From: an uncultured bacterium
Lineage (GTDB): Bacteria > Cyanobacteriota > Vampirovibrionia > Gastranaerophilales > Gastranaerophilaceae
Reading direction: 5' to 3'
Assembly (NCBI GenBank): GCA_902765215.1
Contig: CACWZA010000001.1
Coordinates: 62,001 to 126,000, forward strand
Length of the DNA stretch: 64,000 bases
In this document: one piece after another, positions 19,542-28,890 of the stretch
Layout: every line of letters starts with the position of its first letter
Position numbering within the stretch: position 1 is the stretch's first letter
Notes under the pieces: generated by a model
Told to the model about the DNA's origin: nothing
The model's database searches: none
Seen by the model: only the letters and a program-made list of their open reading frames with translations
Position numbers and translations under genes: made by a program

Positions 19542-21143
19542 CTACTTCATTATTTTCGCCAAAATTCTCTCTTTTACCTCGTCAACATACCCAACCTTGA
19601 ACCCTAAACTCAAAACAACATAAGTAACGGTAAGAACCATTGAAACTACCGCTATTCTGAAGATTTCAAATATTTGTCTTGTCATTGAACCGGCAAGTAC
19701 ATAACCGAGAATTTTTGCGGTTAAAAGCGAAACAACAAACGCAATTCCGCCTATAAATATCATTTTTGCAAGATTTACAAACAAATCTTTATAATCGAGC
19801 TTTATTTTCTTACCCATCAATACCCCTAACCCTATTGCATTATAGAGGGTAACTAATGATGTAGAAAGTGTTATCCCGCCGATTTGCATACCCATAACAG
19901 TTATAAACAGGTAGTTAAAGAACACCTTTAATATAATGGATGATGTAGCTACAACAAACGGAGTTTTTGCATCATCATAGGCATAATACACTCTTGTGAT
20001 AGAATCTCTGAACACATAAGGGATAATAGAAACAGAGAGGTACAACAGGGCCTCAAACACCATAAGCGAACTTTCATAATTAAATTCACCGCGTTCAAAT
20101 ACGAGCCTTACCGCGTCCAAGCCGACCGTAACAATGCCTATTATAATAGGTATTGCAACATAAAACAGAAGCCCGACCCCTTTGTTAAAATATGACCTTA
20201 TACCGTCCTCGTCTTTTTGTGCAACAAGTCTTGTAAAGAGAGGGAACAACGGCACCAAGAACGCCGTAACAAGTATTCCGACAGGGAATTGAAAAATTCT
20301 GTTCGCATACCCTACTGAAGTCCACGCCCCATCTCTCAGAGAAGATGTGAAGAACATATCTATATATATATGCAACTGCCCTATAGTAGAACTCAAAATT
20401 GCAGGGAACACCAATTCTATTAAAGTTTTTAATTCCGGATTATTCCAGAAACAGAAATTCGGCTTAAACCTGAACCCGATTTTCTTAATCTGCGGGAACT
20501 GAAGCAGAAACTGGCAAATCGCACCGATTGTTGTCGCCCACGCAAGAACATAACAGTTTGTATCCTGACGGAAAAATGTAACTCCCCAGCACCCCGCGAT
20601 AATAACTAAGCTCATAATCATCGGTGAAAAATTAGGGAGCATGAACTTTTTATAAGTAATCAAAAGTCCGTAATATATCCCGACAATACCACCCACAATA
20701 AACACAGGAGTCATTATTTGCAAATGTTTTGCCGAGAGAGCAATCATAGCCTCAGAGCCGTTATTTATAATAATTGCCATAACCTGAGGTGCAAAAATAT
20801 AGAAAAGTATCCCTAATGCCGTAAAGAACAAGACACTTGCACAGAGAAAGGTATTATATAATTTGTTCACAAACTCTGACGGTTTTTCGTTCAAATCAGG
20901 GATAAGCTTAGAAAACACAGCAACCGTTGCACTATGCAAAGGGCCGCCGACTCCGCCTAAGAGAATTATTGCAAAAGACGGAATCTGATAAGCATAAAAA
21001 TACGCATCAGACTGCCATGTTGTACCGTAATATTTTGCGGTTACAACATCTCTCAAAAACCCTATGACTTTACTCAAAACAGTAACAAGAGCAATAAGCC
21101 ATGCTGCTTTTAATATGCTTGTGTCTTTGTTTGTCGTTTCCAT
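19542..21143 (-). CDS. murJ: Lipid II flippase MurJ
   Basis: MurJ moves lipid II, the peptidoglycan precursor, across the inner membrane. The 533-residue protein has about 14 hydrophobic segments. The N-terminus (LKAAWLIALVTVLSKVIGFL then RDVVTAKYYG) is the MurJ signature, followed by SDAYFYAYQIPSF; PVGILVTAFLVPLFPLFTRL near the middle is also typical. ATG 21143 heads the frame. It is the first gene of a minus-strand run that continues, after a 97-base gap, with envelope-like genes. Confidence 0.95.
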   Translation of the reverse strand: METTNKDTSILKAAWLIALVTVLSKVIGFLRDVVTAKYYGTTWQSDAYFYAYQIPSFAIILLGGVGGPLHSATVAVFSKLIPDLNEKPSEFVNKLYNTFLCASVLFFTALGILFYIFAPQVMAIIINNGSEAMIALSAKHLQIMTPVFIVGGIVGIYYGLLITYKKFMLPNFSPMIMSLVIIAGCWGVTFFRQDTNCYVLAWATTIGAICQFLLQFPQIKKIGFRFKPNFCFWNNPELKTLIELVFPAILSSTIGQLHIYIDMFFTSSLRDGAWTSVGYANRIFQFPVGILVTAFLVPLFPLFTRLVAQKDEDGIRSYFNKGVGLLFYVAIPIIIGIVTVGLDAVRLVFERGEFNYESSLMVFEALLYLSVSIIPYVFRDSITRVYYAYDDAKTPFVVATSSIILKVFFNYLFITVMGMQIGGITLSTSLVTLYNAIGLGVLMGKKIKLDYKDLFVNLAKMIFIGGIAFVVSLLTAKILGYVLAGSMTRQIFEIFRIAVVSMVLTVTYVVLSLGFKVGYVDEVKERILAKIMK

Positions 21144-21163
21144 AACATGATTATAGTATAAAA

Positions 21164-21203
21164 ATTAAGATATTAAGATATTAAGATATTGAGATATTGA
21201 GAG
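21164..21203. repeat. Short tandem repeat, five 8-base units
   Basis: ATTAAGAT occurs three times in a row, then ATTGAGAT and ATTGAGAG, in the gap between divergent murJ and the ferredoxin gene. A GC hairpin (CCCCCC TTCGGCA GGGGGG, about 21232-21250) follows. Function unknown. Confidence 0.7.
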
Positions 21204-21288
21204 GTTAAAAACTGCCACACCCCTTTATCCCCCCTTCGGCAGGGGGGAATATAATACATTTACCCCAAACTTGTGCTACAATACAACT

Positions 21289-21534
21289 ATGGAACACAAA
21301 TTAACGGTATGTTGCGGCACAAGTTGTTATCTTGCGGCAGGAAACAGAACAGATAAACTGGAAGAACTGATAACAAAAGAGTTTGGAGACAAAGTCGAGG
21401 TTGTTCCGTCAGGATGTATCGGTCAATGTATGAAAAACGAAGCATCACCGCCGTTTGTAAAATTTGACGGGGAAATAATATCCGATGCAACAAACGAAAA
21501 TATTATAAAAGAACTAAAAAAGAGGTTAACCTGA
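21289..21534 (+). CDS. Thioredoxin-like [2Fe-2S] ferredoxin
   Basis: An 81-residue protein of the NuoE/HydB-type thioredoxin-like ferredoxin family. Cys8 and Cys13 (CCGTSC) and the pair in PSGCIGQCMKN give the C-x4-C ... C-x3-C ligand set for a [2Fe-2S] cluster; the second CxxxC is followed by the usual PPFVKFDGEII. It is expected in the cytoplasm as an electron carrier. I used ATG 21289 rather than a TTG six codons earlier because family members begin close to this point; neither start has a strong ribosome binding site. The gene is alone, so its partner enzyme is not shown here; a hydrogenase is possible, given the regulator at 43355. Confidence 0.85.
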   Translation: MEHKLTVCCGTSCYLAAGNRTDKLEELITKEFGDKVEVVPSGCIGQCMKNEASPPFVKFDGEIISDATNENIIKELKKRLT

Positions 21535-21553
21535 AACAGATTAACCTCTTTTT
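21516..21553. terminator. Terminator overlapping the ferredoxin stop codon
   Basis: AAAAAGAGGTTAA (21516-) and TTAACCTCTTTTT pair around the TGA stop; also usable by the opposing gene that ends at 21571. Confidence 0.85.
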
Positions 21554-21570
21554 ATAAACCTATTTTATTC

Positions 21571-23616
21571 TTATGAATGACTCTTCATTGATTGGAAAGT
21601 TGAACTTGCAGCAGGTTTCAGTCTTGAATAATCTATTGCAGGTGTCTGAGCCAATTGTGCTGCAGCCTGTTGTGCAAGGAATTGTTCTCTTGCCTGTGCT
21701 TGTCTTTCCTGTCTTTTTGCAGTCATTTTGTAAACGAATTTCGGAAGAACTATACCGAGGAATGCCGGTACAAAGAATACTGTTGCAGCGAATGATACAT
21801 AAGAGTTCAGAGAACGAGCGCGTTTAAGCATTGCATTTGCAGCACCTTCTTTTTCAGGAGTAAGCGCTTTAATCAAATCTTTTGCGAAATCTTTTGTTTC
21901 ATTCAGATTACTAATTATTACTTCATTTGCTGCTTTTTTATCAGCTTGTTTTGCAAGATTATTAAGGTTGATTCCGTATTTTTGACATACAGCATTTGCC
22001 TGTTTTTCAGTCTTGAGAACTTTAGCAACATTTCCGCCATTGTTGTTAACAAATTCTGTCATATTAACAAGTTTTTCTTTTGTATCGATATTACCGTAGA
22101 TTTGGTCTAAATCGCTGATACCATAGTAGCTGATTGAACTGAACGGATTGAGGTAATCTAAAACTTTCTTAGCAGTAGACATGCCTGCTTTTGCTCTGTT
22201 TTTAAGTACAAACCCTGTTGAATCTTCGTAAGTGCTGATTAATGCTTTTGCGAGCATCGGAACACCGAAAGTAACAGCACCTGTAGAAACGATATCTCTT
22301 GTTAATGCTTCAGGAATTTCCGAATAATCTTTCTTATGAGTAACAGGATCTTCCGGAGCGCGTCTTGCTGCTGTAAGACAACGAGGAGTCATAAGACCGC
22401 CAACAGCCAAAGTTGTCATAAGGGCAGGCGTAAACTGATTTCCGTTAAATTCTAAATGTTTAGCAAGTTTGTCTAATTTACCTGTGAATGAAACCTGTCC
22501 GTTGTTCTTAACTACATTAGACTGAGATGCAACTGCTGCTTTAGGTTGTTCATCAGCTTTTACTTCTGATTTAGCAGCTTCTTTTGCAGGGTCGCCCAAT
22601 GCTCCCGGAGGAACAGGGTTAACAAGTTTGTACAACATAGGAACAAGTGAAAGTGAACCTATTGTTGATAAAGCGGCTGTGATGTTAACAATACCTCTTT
22701 TTGTAAGAGCTTTTGCTTTTACACCGTCAGCATATTCACCTGACAAATCAGCCATTTCCTTATTGTGGAGTGCATCATGAGCGTATGCTCTGATACCGTT
22801 GATTGCTTTTTCTGTAGAATAAACTTCGCCTTCGAATTTTACTCTGTTCAACATTTCCAAATCTGATGAATGAGTTTTGTGGAAATCGTTGAAATCAGTA
22901 ATCAACTTAGCCTGAGCTCTCTTTTGTGCTTTCTTTGCACTTGATTTCATTTTGCCTGATGAATTTGCAATCTTTGTTTCATACTCATCAATTTTTGTCA
23001 AAGCATCTGTTGCTTCTTCAATAAATTTAGCCTCAGCCTCTGCATTCTTAGTGTTGGTTGTTGATTTAACTATATTTGTAATATTTTGTTTATAAAAATC
23101 TCTTTTAACAGCTTCAACATTTTCGTGTGAGCCGTTTTTAACAACGTCTGCGAATTTGTTACCCAGACGCTTAATCATGCTTGAATTAGTGAAGGTTGAT
23201 TTACCGACATATTTTTTACCCAATGCCAAAACTAACATAGGAGTGAACATCAGAACAGGGCCTGAAAGACCTTCTCTGATACCTACTTCCAAACCTTCTT
23301 TGAAGTTTAATTCACTAAGTTTCAAACATTTTTGTTTGTCTTCTTCTGACGGTTGTCTGAAGGTTAAACGAGCCTTGATAACGTTCCATGTTGATTTAAT
23401 TCTGTCTTCGTCAATACCACGCTGAACACCTTCACCTGTTCTTGGAACTGTCATGCCTAATGTATCCTGAATAATGAAAGAAGTAGCAAAACCACCTTTT
23501 TCAATACCATTCATGATTTGTCCCGGAACATCTAACAACCCTTTGAAGTTAGGGGACTGATTGTTACCGGACTTGTCATTTATACTATTAACTGTTCCTA
23601 CAGAATTAACTTTCAA
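21571..23616 (-). CDS. Large membrane-associated protein with FxGK-type motifs, unknown
   Basis: A 681-residue protein with no family I recognise. The start is TTG 23616, chosen because GGAAGG lies 7 bases upstream and the product begins MKVNSVGTVNSI, like MKVSAI of 41696-43351. SPNFKGLLD (residues about 21-29) and QVSFTGKLDK (about 377) are FxGK-type motifs. Hydrophobic stretches occur near residues 120-130 (VLMFTPMLVLALG), 315-335, 405-415, 455-465 and 620-640 (VSFAATVFFVPAFLGIVLP), suggesting several membrane helices separated by charged helical segments. The C-terminus is Ala/Gln-rich. It stands alone after a 377-base AT-rich gap. Confidence 0.75.
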   Translation of the reverse strand: MKVNSVGTVNSINDKSGNNQSPNFKGLLDVPGQIMNGIEKGGFATSFIIQDTLGMTVPRTGEGVQRGIDEDRIKSTWNVIKARLTFRQPSEEDKQKCLKLSELNFKEGLEVGIREGLSGPVLMFTPMLVLALGKKYVGKSTFTNSSMIKRLGNKFADVVKNGSHENVEAVKRDFYKQNITNIVKSTTNTKNAEAEAKFIEEATDALTKIDEYETKIANSSGKMKSSAKKAQKRAQAKLITDFNDFHKTHSSDLEMLNRVKFEGEVYSTEKAINGIRAYAHDALHNKEMADLSGEYADGVKAKALTKRGIVNITAALSTIGSLSLVPMLYKLVNPVPPGALGDPAKEAAKSEVKADEQPKAAVASQSNVVKNNGQVSFTGKLDKLAKHLEFNGNQFTPALMTTLAVGGLMTPRCLTAARRAPEDPVTHKKDYSEIPEALTRDIVSTGAVTFGVPMLAKALISTYEDSTGFVLKNRAKAGMSTAKKVLDYLNPFSSISYYGISDLDQIYGNIDTKEKLVNMTEFVNNNGGNVAKVLKTEKQANAVCQKYGINLNNLAKQADKKAANEVIISNLNETKDFAKDLIKALTPEKEGAANAMLKRARSLNSYVSFAATVFFVPAFLGIVLPKFVYKMTAKRQERQAQAREQFLAQQAAAQLAQTPAIDYSRLKPAASSTFQSMKSHS

Positions 23617-23993
23617 ACTTTAAACCTTCCGTTAAATATTATGTAAAATCATACAACCGTACATATTAAAAAAGTGTCGAAATGAACAAAAATTGCTATT
23701 TATGTAACAAAAACACTTATTATCTTTACAAAAATTTAGACTTTCAATTACACCTCATTTGTCTAGTCAGATTGAATATGCTTATTAAGTTATATATTAT
23801 TTTTGGGGTTTTGACAAGTGTATAGACTACAATTATTCACATATATTAACATAATAATTATAACAATTTAGCAAACCCTTTTTAATCAGTGGACTTCGGG
23901 GCATGATATATTTTTTATGACCTGTGATAAAAAACGGGCATGAAAAAACAGGCGAAGCGCATGCCCCGCCTGTTCTTTTAAACCTAAATTCAA
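23617..23993. other. Intergenic region, 377 bases, possible small RNA
   Basis: Very AT-rich. On the plus strand TTGACA (23817-23822), 17 bases and TATTCA could start a transcript of about 130 bases. That transcript would end at a hairpin near 23953-23976. The same hairpin (AACAGGCG and CGCCTGTT around a GC-rich loop) has TTTTTT on the minus strand and is the likely HU terminator. GGGCATG and CATGCCC nearby can form a competing stem. I could not identify a known RNA here. Confidence 0.35.
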
Positions 23994-24269
23994 TTATTTA
24001 GATAACAAAGCTTTGAATTTTTTACCAGCTGAGAAAGCAGGAACTTTCTTAGCAGCAATCTTCAAAGTAGCACCTGTTTGAGGGTTACGGCCTGTTCTAG
24101 CAGCTCTTTGTCTTCTTTCCCAAGTACCGAAACCTACTAAAGTAACTTTGTTACCTTTTTTAACTGTGTTTTGAATAGTATCGATCAAAGCAGTTAAAAC
24201 TTCACTAGCATCTTTCTTTGTAACCTTTGCAGACTTACTAACTTCTGCGATTAATTCTTCTCTGTTCAT
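23994..24269 (-). CDS. hup: DNA-binding protein HU
   Basis: A 91-residue HU/IHF-family nucleoid protein that bends DNA as a dimer. It begins MNREELIAEVSKSAKVTKKD and contains the hallmark VGFGTWERRQRAARTGRNPQ arm, then TGATLKIAAKKVPAFSAGKKFK. I chose ATG 24269 with AAAGGGAT upstream; longer in-frame extension to 24443 is not conserved in the family. It diverges from the calpain-like gene. The terminator lies in the gap downstream. Confidence 0.97.
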   Translation of the reverse strand: MNREELIAEVSKSAKVTKKDASEVLTALIDTIQNTVKKGNKVTLVGFGTWERRQRAARTGRNPQTGATLKIAAKKVPAFSAGKKFKALLSK

Positions 24270-24467
24270 CTTAAATCCCTTTCTTTGTATATAAAATACA
24301 ATTTGTGAACCAACATGACTATTATATAAATATTTTTGGGCATGGCAAGAAAGTTTACATTTATTTGCAAATCGTTTTGTAAATGTATGTAAAAAACCCA
24401 TGACAAACATTAAAGATTGACTGCAATTATGCCGTTCTGACAAATGTGTACAGGTAAAGGAACAGGT

Positions 24468-26336
24468 ATGGGCATTCAGGGTGCTGATAACAACAAAAAC
24501 GATCCATTATGGCAACAGGCGTATGCTGAGGCAAAAAAGCTTGATGCCGATGACGGCAATCCTAATAACTGGATAGGTAAGAATGTCTGGGAAAAGTATG
24601 CAAATGCAAACCGGATAAAAGCCGGAACAAAAGGAATTTCCGTTGCGCAGGCAACTGCTTTAATATATGAAAAGAAACAAATGGACAGCCTGAAAGCTTC
24701 CGTTGATTTGTCCGGACAATTTATGAATGTCGATGCATTTGAAATAAAAGGAAACGACGAAGCTGCAGGGGAAGTATTACAGGCAAAAGAAGTTATATAT
24801 GATACCCCAAAACCTGTTCAGGATGAGAGCGTAAAACATAATGCCGTTAATTTTGCAAAAATATTCGGCAAGAGTAAAACCGCAGACGGAAAAAGTATTC
24901 AAAACGGCGATACCGACGGTAACGGCAAATTATCTTATGACGAGATTAAAGCAGAAGTTGCAAAATCAAATGACATAAAAACCCTGAAAGAAATTGCCGC
25001 ATATTTAGGGGTTAATACCCGAACCACAGACGGCAAAGCCGACTACCCTGTAAACCTGATAAAACAATTCATCAACAAATCTATTGACCTTCTGAAAGAG
25101 GCCGATAAAAACGAAGACATGGCTGTGAGTGATCAGGAGCTTGAGAGTTTTAACAAGGTCAACTCTAATTCCTATTCAAGTTACACTGAAGCAGGAAGAA
25201 CAGTCAATAAAAAAGCAAGACTGTATGAAATTCTTGGCATGACAGACAGCAAATACAATAATGAACAAGGCGGAATAGGCGACTGCTGGCTGTTAGGGGT
25301 TGGACAATCACTGACAGACAACCCTGAAATATACAATAAACTCTTTAAAAGAGATGATCAGGGGGTAACGATATCCTTCCACGGGATACAGGGCAAAAAC
25401 GGAAAACCTTACACTTACAGAGTTACAAACGAAGATATCCAAAAGCAGCATAGATTAAACATGCTTGCAAAAAATAACGATTCAACAACCTACGGAAGTA
25501 ATGACCCTGATGCAATAGCACTAGAAATTGCAATGGAGCACGCAATAGATAAACAAAACAGAAATATGGATAATATCCTTAAATATATAAAAAATTCAAC
25601 CACCCCTGATACAGTAAAACCTGACATAAACAAGATAACAAAAACAATGAGCAGAGAAGATTTTGAACGGCTGGATGCTTACATAAGAAATGTAGATGCA
25701 TATAACGAGGCAACAGGACAAGATATCAAATTACCTGACATTCCGAGTTATCTTCTCACTACCCAACCTGACGCAAAAACCATCGCCATGACCGATGCTC
25801 AGCTGGAAAGCGTAATTAATTATGTAAAAAAACATCCGCAACCTGATATGAGCAAAGTATATGAGTTTGACTACGGTACAAGATTAACAAATGGTTCTGA
25901 TATAATCGACTACATTGAAGCATCAACTCCGAATGCGGGGACAACAAAACCTCAGGTTTCCGGGCTTTTTGGCAAAATTGATCCTTCATCTATAAAAAAT
26001 GGAGGCAGACCTGAAACGGCATTATATATGCTGACAGGGGTAACTTCAAACAGAAGTACATTTGTAAGTGCGGATAAAAGCTCACCGTTGTTAACACAAG
26101 CTGAGTTTGACAAATATAAGGGCTCTAAGAGAGTATCGGTAAACTTCTTTGAAAACCACTCTGAACGAGGGATATTTGGCAACCACGAATATTACATAAA
26201 AAATATTGAGGGAAACAAAATTACCCTTGCTGATTCTCACGACTCAGGTTATACCCGTACAATAACTTTAAAAGAAATTCTGAAATGGGGCGCAGGACTA
26301 ACCCCTACGGATTTATCCAAAGCAGATATCCAATAA
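24468..26336 (+). CDS. Calpain-type cysteine protease with EF-hands
   Basis: A 622-residue protein. Residues about 145-160 (DTDGNGKLSYDE) form a canonical EF-hand loop and about 212-225 (DKNEDMAVSDQE) a second one. The peptidase C2 core begins near 260: NEQGGIGDCWLLG holds the nucleophile Cys273 with its oxyanion Gln, and GNHEYYIKNIEGNKITLADS holds His573. In calpains the third residue is Asn in NPWG; here the position reads ADSHDS, so an Asp or Asn-like substitution is likely. AAAGGA lies 7 bases before ATG 24468; an upstream ATG at 24444 lacks a site. No signal peptide is visible. Bacterial calpain-like proteases with their own EF-hands are uncommon. Confidence 0.8.
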   Translation: MGIQGADNNKNDPLWQQAYAEAKKLDADDGNPNNWIGKNVWEKYANANRIKAGTKGISVAQATALIYEKKQMDSLKASVDLSGQFMNVDAFEIKGNDEAAGEVLQAKEVIYDTPKPVQDESVKHNAVNFAKIFGKSKTADGKSIQNGDTDGNGKLSYDEIKAEVAKSNDIKTLKEIAAYLGVNTRTTDGKADYPVNLIKQFINKSIDLLKEADKNEDMAVSDQELESFNKVNSNSYSSYTEAGRTVNKKARLYEILGMTDSKYNNEQGGIGDCWLLGVGQSLTDNPEIYNKLFKRDDQGVTISFHGIQGKNGKPYTYRVTNEDIQKQHRLNMLAKNNDSTTYGSNDPDAIALEIAMEHAIDKQNRNMDNILKYIKNSTTPDTVKPDINKITKTMSREDFERLDAYIRNVDAYNEATGQDIKLPDIPSYLLTTQPDAKTIAMTDAQLESVINYVKKHPQPDMSKVYEFDYGTRLTNGSDIIDYIEASTPNAGTTKPQVSGLFGKIDPSSIKNGGRPETALYMLTGVTSNRSTFVSADKSSPLLTQAEFDKYKGSKRVSVNFFENHSERGIFGNHEYYIKNIEGNKITLADSHDSGYTRTITLKEILKWGAGLTPTDLSKADIQ

Positions 26337-26460
26337 TAACGGATATTCGCTTTTTGATTACTTTTTAGCAGGGGAATTTATGAACACTAGGAATTTATAG
26401 GGTGTCTGTTTGTGCTATTATTATTCCAGAAGTTTTTATGGGTTATAAGAGAGAAAATAA

Positions 26461-27249
26461 ATGAATAAATACACTAAAACCTACAATGTAATCCTTGATA
26501 ATATGGATTTATTTGATTACAGATTAAGACCAATCTCGGCCATAATGTATCTTCAGGATGCGTTTGCAAGATATACGGCAACCAAAAAAATGGCGGCCTA
26601 TGATTTATTTGCCAAAAATCAGTATTGGGTTGTGGCTGAAATCAATATGGAATTTACCGAACTTTTACCTTTTTGGTCTGAAGAAATCAAGGTTGAATTG
26701 TGGTTTTCCGAAATAACCAAATTAAAAATTTATGTTGATTACAGACTTACCTACAAAGATAAAGTTTTTGCAAAAGGTAACTCGCTATGGTTTTTAATCA
26801 GCAGGGAAAGTCAAAGACCTGTCAGGGCGGATGAAGTTGCTGAAAAATTTGAAGTATGCAATGAATTGGCATTAGGGGAACACAAAAAGTTTGTAATACC
26901 TCAGGCAACAGAAGTTTATACAAAAATTGAACACAAAAACAATTTATCAGATATTGATTTCAATAAACATGTTAATAACAAAAGCTATATTAATCTTGCT
27001 GAAATGACTGCACCTGACGATTTCAGAAGAACACGCAGATTAAAAAGTTTACATATACGGTTCAACAAAGAATCTTTCCTTGGCGATACATTAGTCTGCA
27101 CTGCAAACAGAACGGAAAACCCAAATCAATTCACACATACAATAGAAAAAGACGGGGTTTCAATTTGTGACATTTCAACGACTTGGGAAGAAAAAACAAG
27201 CAGTGAAAATATTGTTGACTCCGATTTAGATGTCAAAAATGAGAGATAG
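26461..27249 (+). CDS. Acyl-ACP thioesterase family protein
   Basis: A 262-residue double hot-dog thioesterase of the FatA/FatB type, which releases fatty acids from acyl carrier protein. The N-terminal half has the hot-dog helix (AIMYLQDAFARYTATKKMAA), and the second half has the conserved DIDFNKHVNNKSYINLA, matching DxDxNxHVNNxxY of plant and bacterial acyl-ACP thioesterases; Asn, His and the acidic residue there are catalytic or structural. AAGAGAG precedes the ATG. The nearest gene downstream starts 74 bases later. Expected to be cytoplasmic and to shape lipid or lipoyl/biotin precursor supply. Confidence 0.85.
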   Translation: MNKYTKTYNVILDNMDLFDYRLRPISAIMYLQDAFARYTATKKMAAYDLFAKNQYWVVAEINMEFTELLPFWSEEIKVELWFSEITKLKIYVDYRLTYKDKVFAKGNSLWFLISRESQRPVRADEVAEKFEVCNELALGEHKKFVIPQATEVYTKIEHKNNLSDIDFNKHVNNKSYINLAEMTAPDDFRRTRRLKSLHIRFNKESFLGDTLVCTANRTENPNQFTHTIEKDGVSICDISTTWEEKTSSENIVDSDLDVKNER

Positions 27250-27322
27250 AAAACTTATAACTAAAATACGACCTAAACTGACATAGGCATCCTTTATGAT
27301 AAAACTCAAAGGAGGATACATT

Positions 27323-27631
27323 ATGGCAGCAACTTTAAATATTCCTGAGAATAAAATAACAGTTATCACAGGGAAAAACGGCAGTGGCAAAACAAGATTA
27401 TTAAAAGGGATAAACGGAATAAATGAGCAGAATTGGGCAAGAAAGAATTATATTGTTTTAGATTGCGATTCACACAATCATTTGAACGAAGCCGAAATAA
27501 AGGATTTTGCACTTGATTTAAAAACAAAATCGAAAACAAACACAGTCGTCATCGCAAGCATGCGTGATGAGATTATTGATATAGCAGATGTTTTAATCAC
27601 CTTAAAGGACAGACCAATTTTGAACGGTTAA
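27323..27631 (+). CDS. Short P-loop protein, ABC-ATPase-like fragment
   Basis: AGGAGG lies 7 bases upstream of ATG 27323, so this start is well supported; 102 residues. It contains a Walker A motif (ITGKNGSGKTRLL, residues about 15-27) and a hydrophobic strand ending in acidic residues (YIVLDCDSH), then TNTVVIASMRDEIIDIADVL, resembling the switch region of ABC ATPases. The ABC signature and helical domain are absent, so it is either a reduced nucleotide-binding protein or a remnant that kept a good ribosome binding site. Neighbouring thioesterase is in the same orientation. Confidence 0.6.
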   Translation: MAATLNIPENKITVITGKNGSGKTRLLKGINGINEQNWARKNYIVLDCDSHNHLNEAEIKDFALDLKTKSKTNTVVIASMRDEIIDIADVLITLKDRPILNG

Positions 27632-27735
27632 ATAATGAAAAGTTTGTGGGATGAGGATGATTAATAATAATCGGTAATAAATATTAATTTCATCTGTATT
27701 ATTAAAATTTTGTATAGATTATACCTTAAAAACCA

Positions 27736-27870
27736 AAAAACCGACCTGTATGATCGGTTTTGGAGCGAGAGCTTAACGATTTTGATTGCTTGTTGAGCGA
27801 AGCGATTACAAGAAATCAAAATCGATCTCGTCTGTTATTCTTCATGGTCGGGCGAAACACCCGCCTGTGA
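27736..27870 (-). ncRNA. Structured RNA element, copy 1
   Basis: Read on the minus strand: a conserved upstream block (CGACCTAATCTGACGGGGTG, 27887-27906), a TATAAA -10-like box (27872-27877), a short GGG...CCC hairpin (27850-27862), the stretch ATGAAGAATAAC, a long hairpin whose 17-base arms (27777-27793 and 27808-27824) differ at one position, and a terminator (AAAACCGA/TCGGTTTT, then T-rich). The same order recurs on the plus strand at 39689-39847 with different sequence in the long stem. No protein frame of note. I know no named RNA family with this layout. It lies downstream of the WYL gene on the same strand; the rest of the 27632-27999 gap is AT-rich. Confidence 0.6.
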
Positions 27871-27999
27871 TTTTATACTATCATGCCACCCCGTCAGATT
27901 AGGTCGTATTAAAAAATATCTTTATTTTATTGCCTGTTTAGCTAAAACACCCTTCAGCATGTTAATATACTGCTTTTTAAGACTTTTCGGTGAAACTAT

Positions 28000-28890
28000 C
28001 TAAACGGTATCACCCCAGCGGAACAAATGCCACAAAATTTCATATTCCCCTGATGCTTTGAATTTTACGGTTACACTTCCGTCATCATTCTGTTTTACCT
28101 TTTGCGTCGGGTGGAAATTATAGTTCAGAACATCCTCCGCAACATCAGGGTTAAACAAGAGTTCAACCTTAATAGTTTCATTCTGATAAACACCAAAGGA
28201 ATGATTTGCATATTCTTTTATATCAAAATCGCCTTTATCAAAAGTTTCTTTTGTGAGTTCGACATCTTTAATCTTATGTATACGATATACATACGGATTT
28301 TCGTGTTCGCCCTCTACACCTATCAGATAAACATTAGCACTGTAAATAATTCCGTAAGGCGAAAGAATTTTATCTCTGTTGTCATATTTGCATTTTATTC
28401 TCAGATTTTCTTTTATAGCGCATCTTATAATATCTAAAATATCAACATCAATCTTATAACTTGGTTTTTGAGAAACGGCAACACCTTCTGATTTCATTAT
28501 AAGTTCTATAGCATCATCTATTTTTGCCAACTGCTTTCTCGATAGTGCTTTTAGTTTGGTAATGACTTTATCAACTGATTCCTTTTTATCATCAAACGGT
28601 AAACCGTCTTTTACCGATTCAAGAATAGCAATCTCATCAGGAGTAAAAGAGATAACTTCATTCATATAACCTGATGTAAACCCCCAATGTTTTTCCTTAT
28701 CGGTAGAATCAATCTCATTAATCTGCGGCATAACATTGAGCATGGTATCTCTTAACCTTTCAGCCGTTCTGCGTGATACACCAAACTCGTTTTGTATATC
28801 GGTCAGGGTAATCCCCATCACCTTTGACTGCATTAATGTTATCAATACTATTATGTCGCTGACTCTTGAATATCTTGGTTTATCGTCCAC
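28000..28890 (-). CDS. WYL-domain transcriptional regulator, interrupted by a stop codon
   Basis: A 296-residue regulator: an N-terminal helix-turn-helix (ITLTDIQNEFGVSRRTAERL, about residues 27-47), a linker, and a WYL domain (SPYGIIYSANVYLIGVEGE with PYVYRIHKIKDVEL) that usually senses a ligand or nucleic acid. It ends at WGDTV followed by TAG 28000-28002. After the TAG the same frame continues with sense codons reading IVSPKSLKKQYINMLKGVLA, to a TAA at 27922-27924. That matches the usual C-terminal tail of WYL proteins, so 26 residues seem to have been lost by one nonsense change. TAG is a normal stop elsewhere here. WYL proteins often regulate defence loci. Confidence 0.8.
   Translation of the reverse strand: MDDKPRYSRVSDIIVLITLMQSKVMGITLTDIQNEFGVSRRTAERLRDTMLNVMPQINEIDSTDKEKHWGFTSGYMNEVISFTPDEIAILESVKDGLPFDDKKESVDKVITKLKALSRKQLAKIDDAIELIMKSEGVAVSQKPSYKIDVDILDIIRCAIKENLRIKCKYDNRDKILSPYGIIYSANVYLIGVEGEHENPYVYRIHKIKDVELTKETFDKGDFDIKEYANHSFGVYQNETIKVELLFNPDVAEDVLNYNFHPTQKVKQNDDGSVTVKFKASGEYEILWHLFRWGDTV

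Noticed and set aside
21164-21250. Tandem 8-base repeats and GC hairpin as a replication origin
   Set aside because: No DnaA boxes or dnaA/dnaN genes nearby; the units look like simple slippage.
28000-28002. TAG read as an amino acid in the WYL gene
   Set aside because: Other genes in the window (for example gcvH and the RT gene at 34563) end in TAG, so TAG is a normal stop here.
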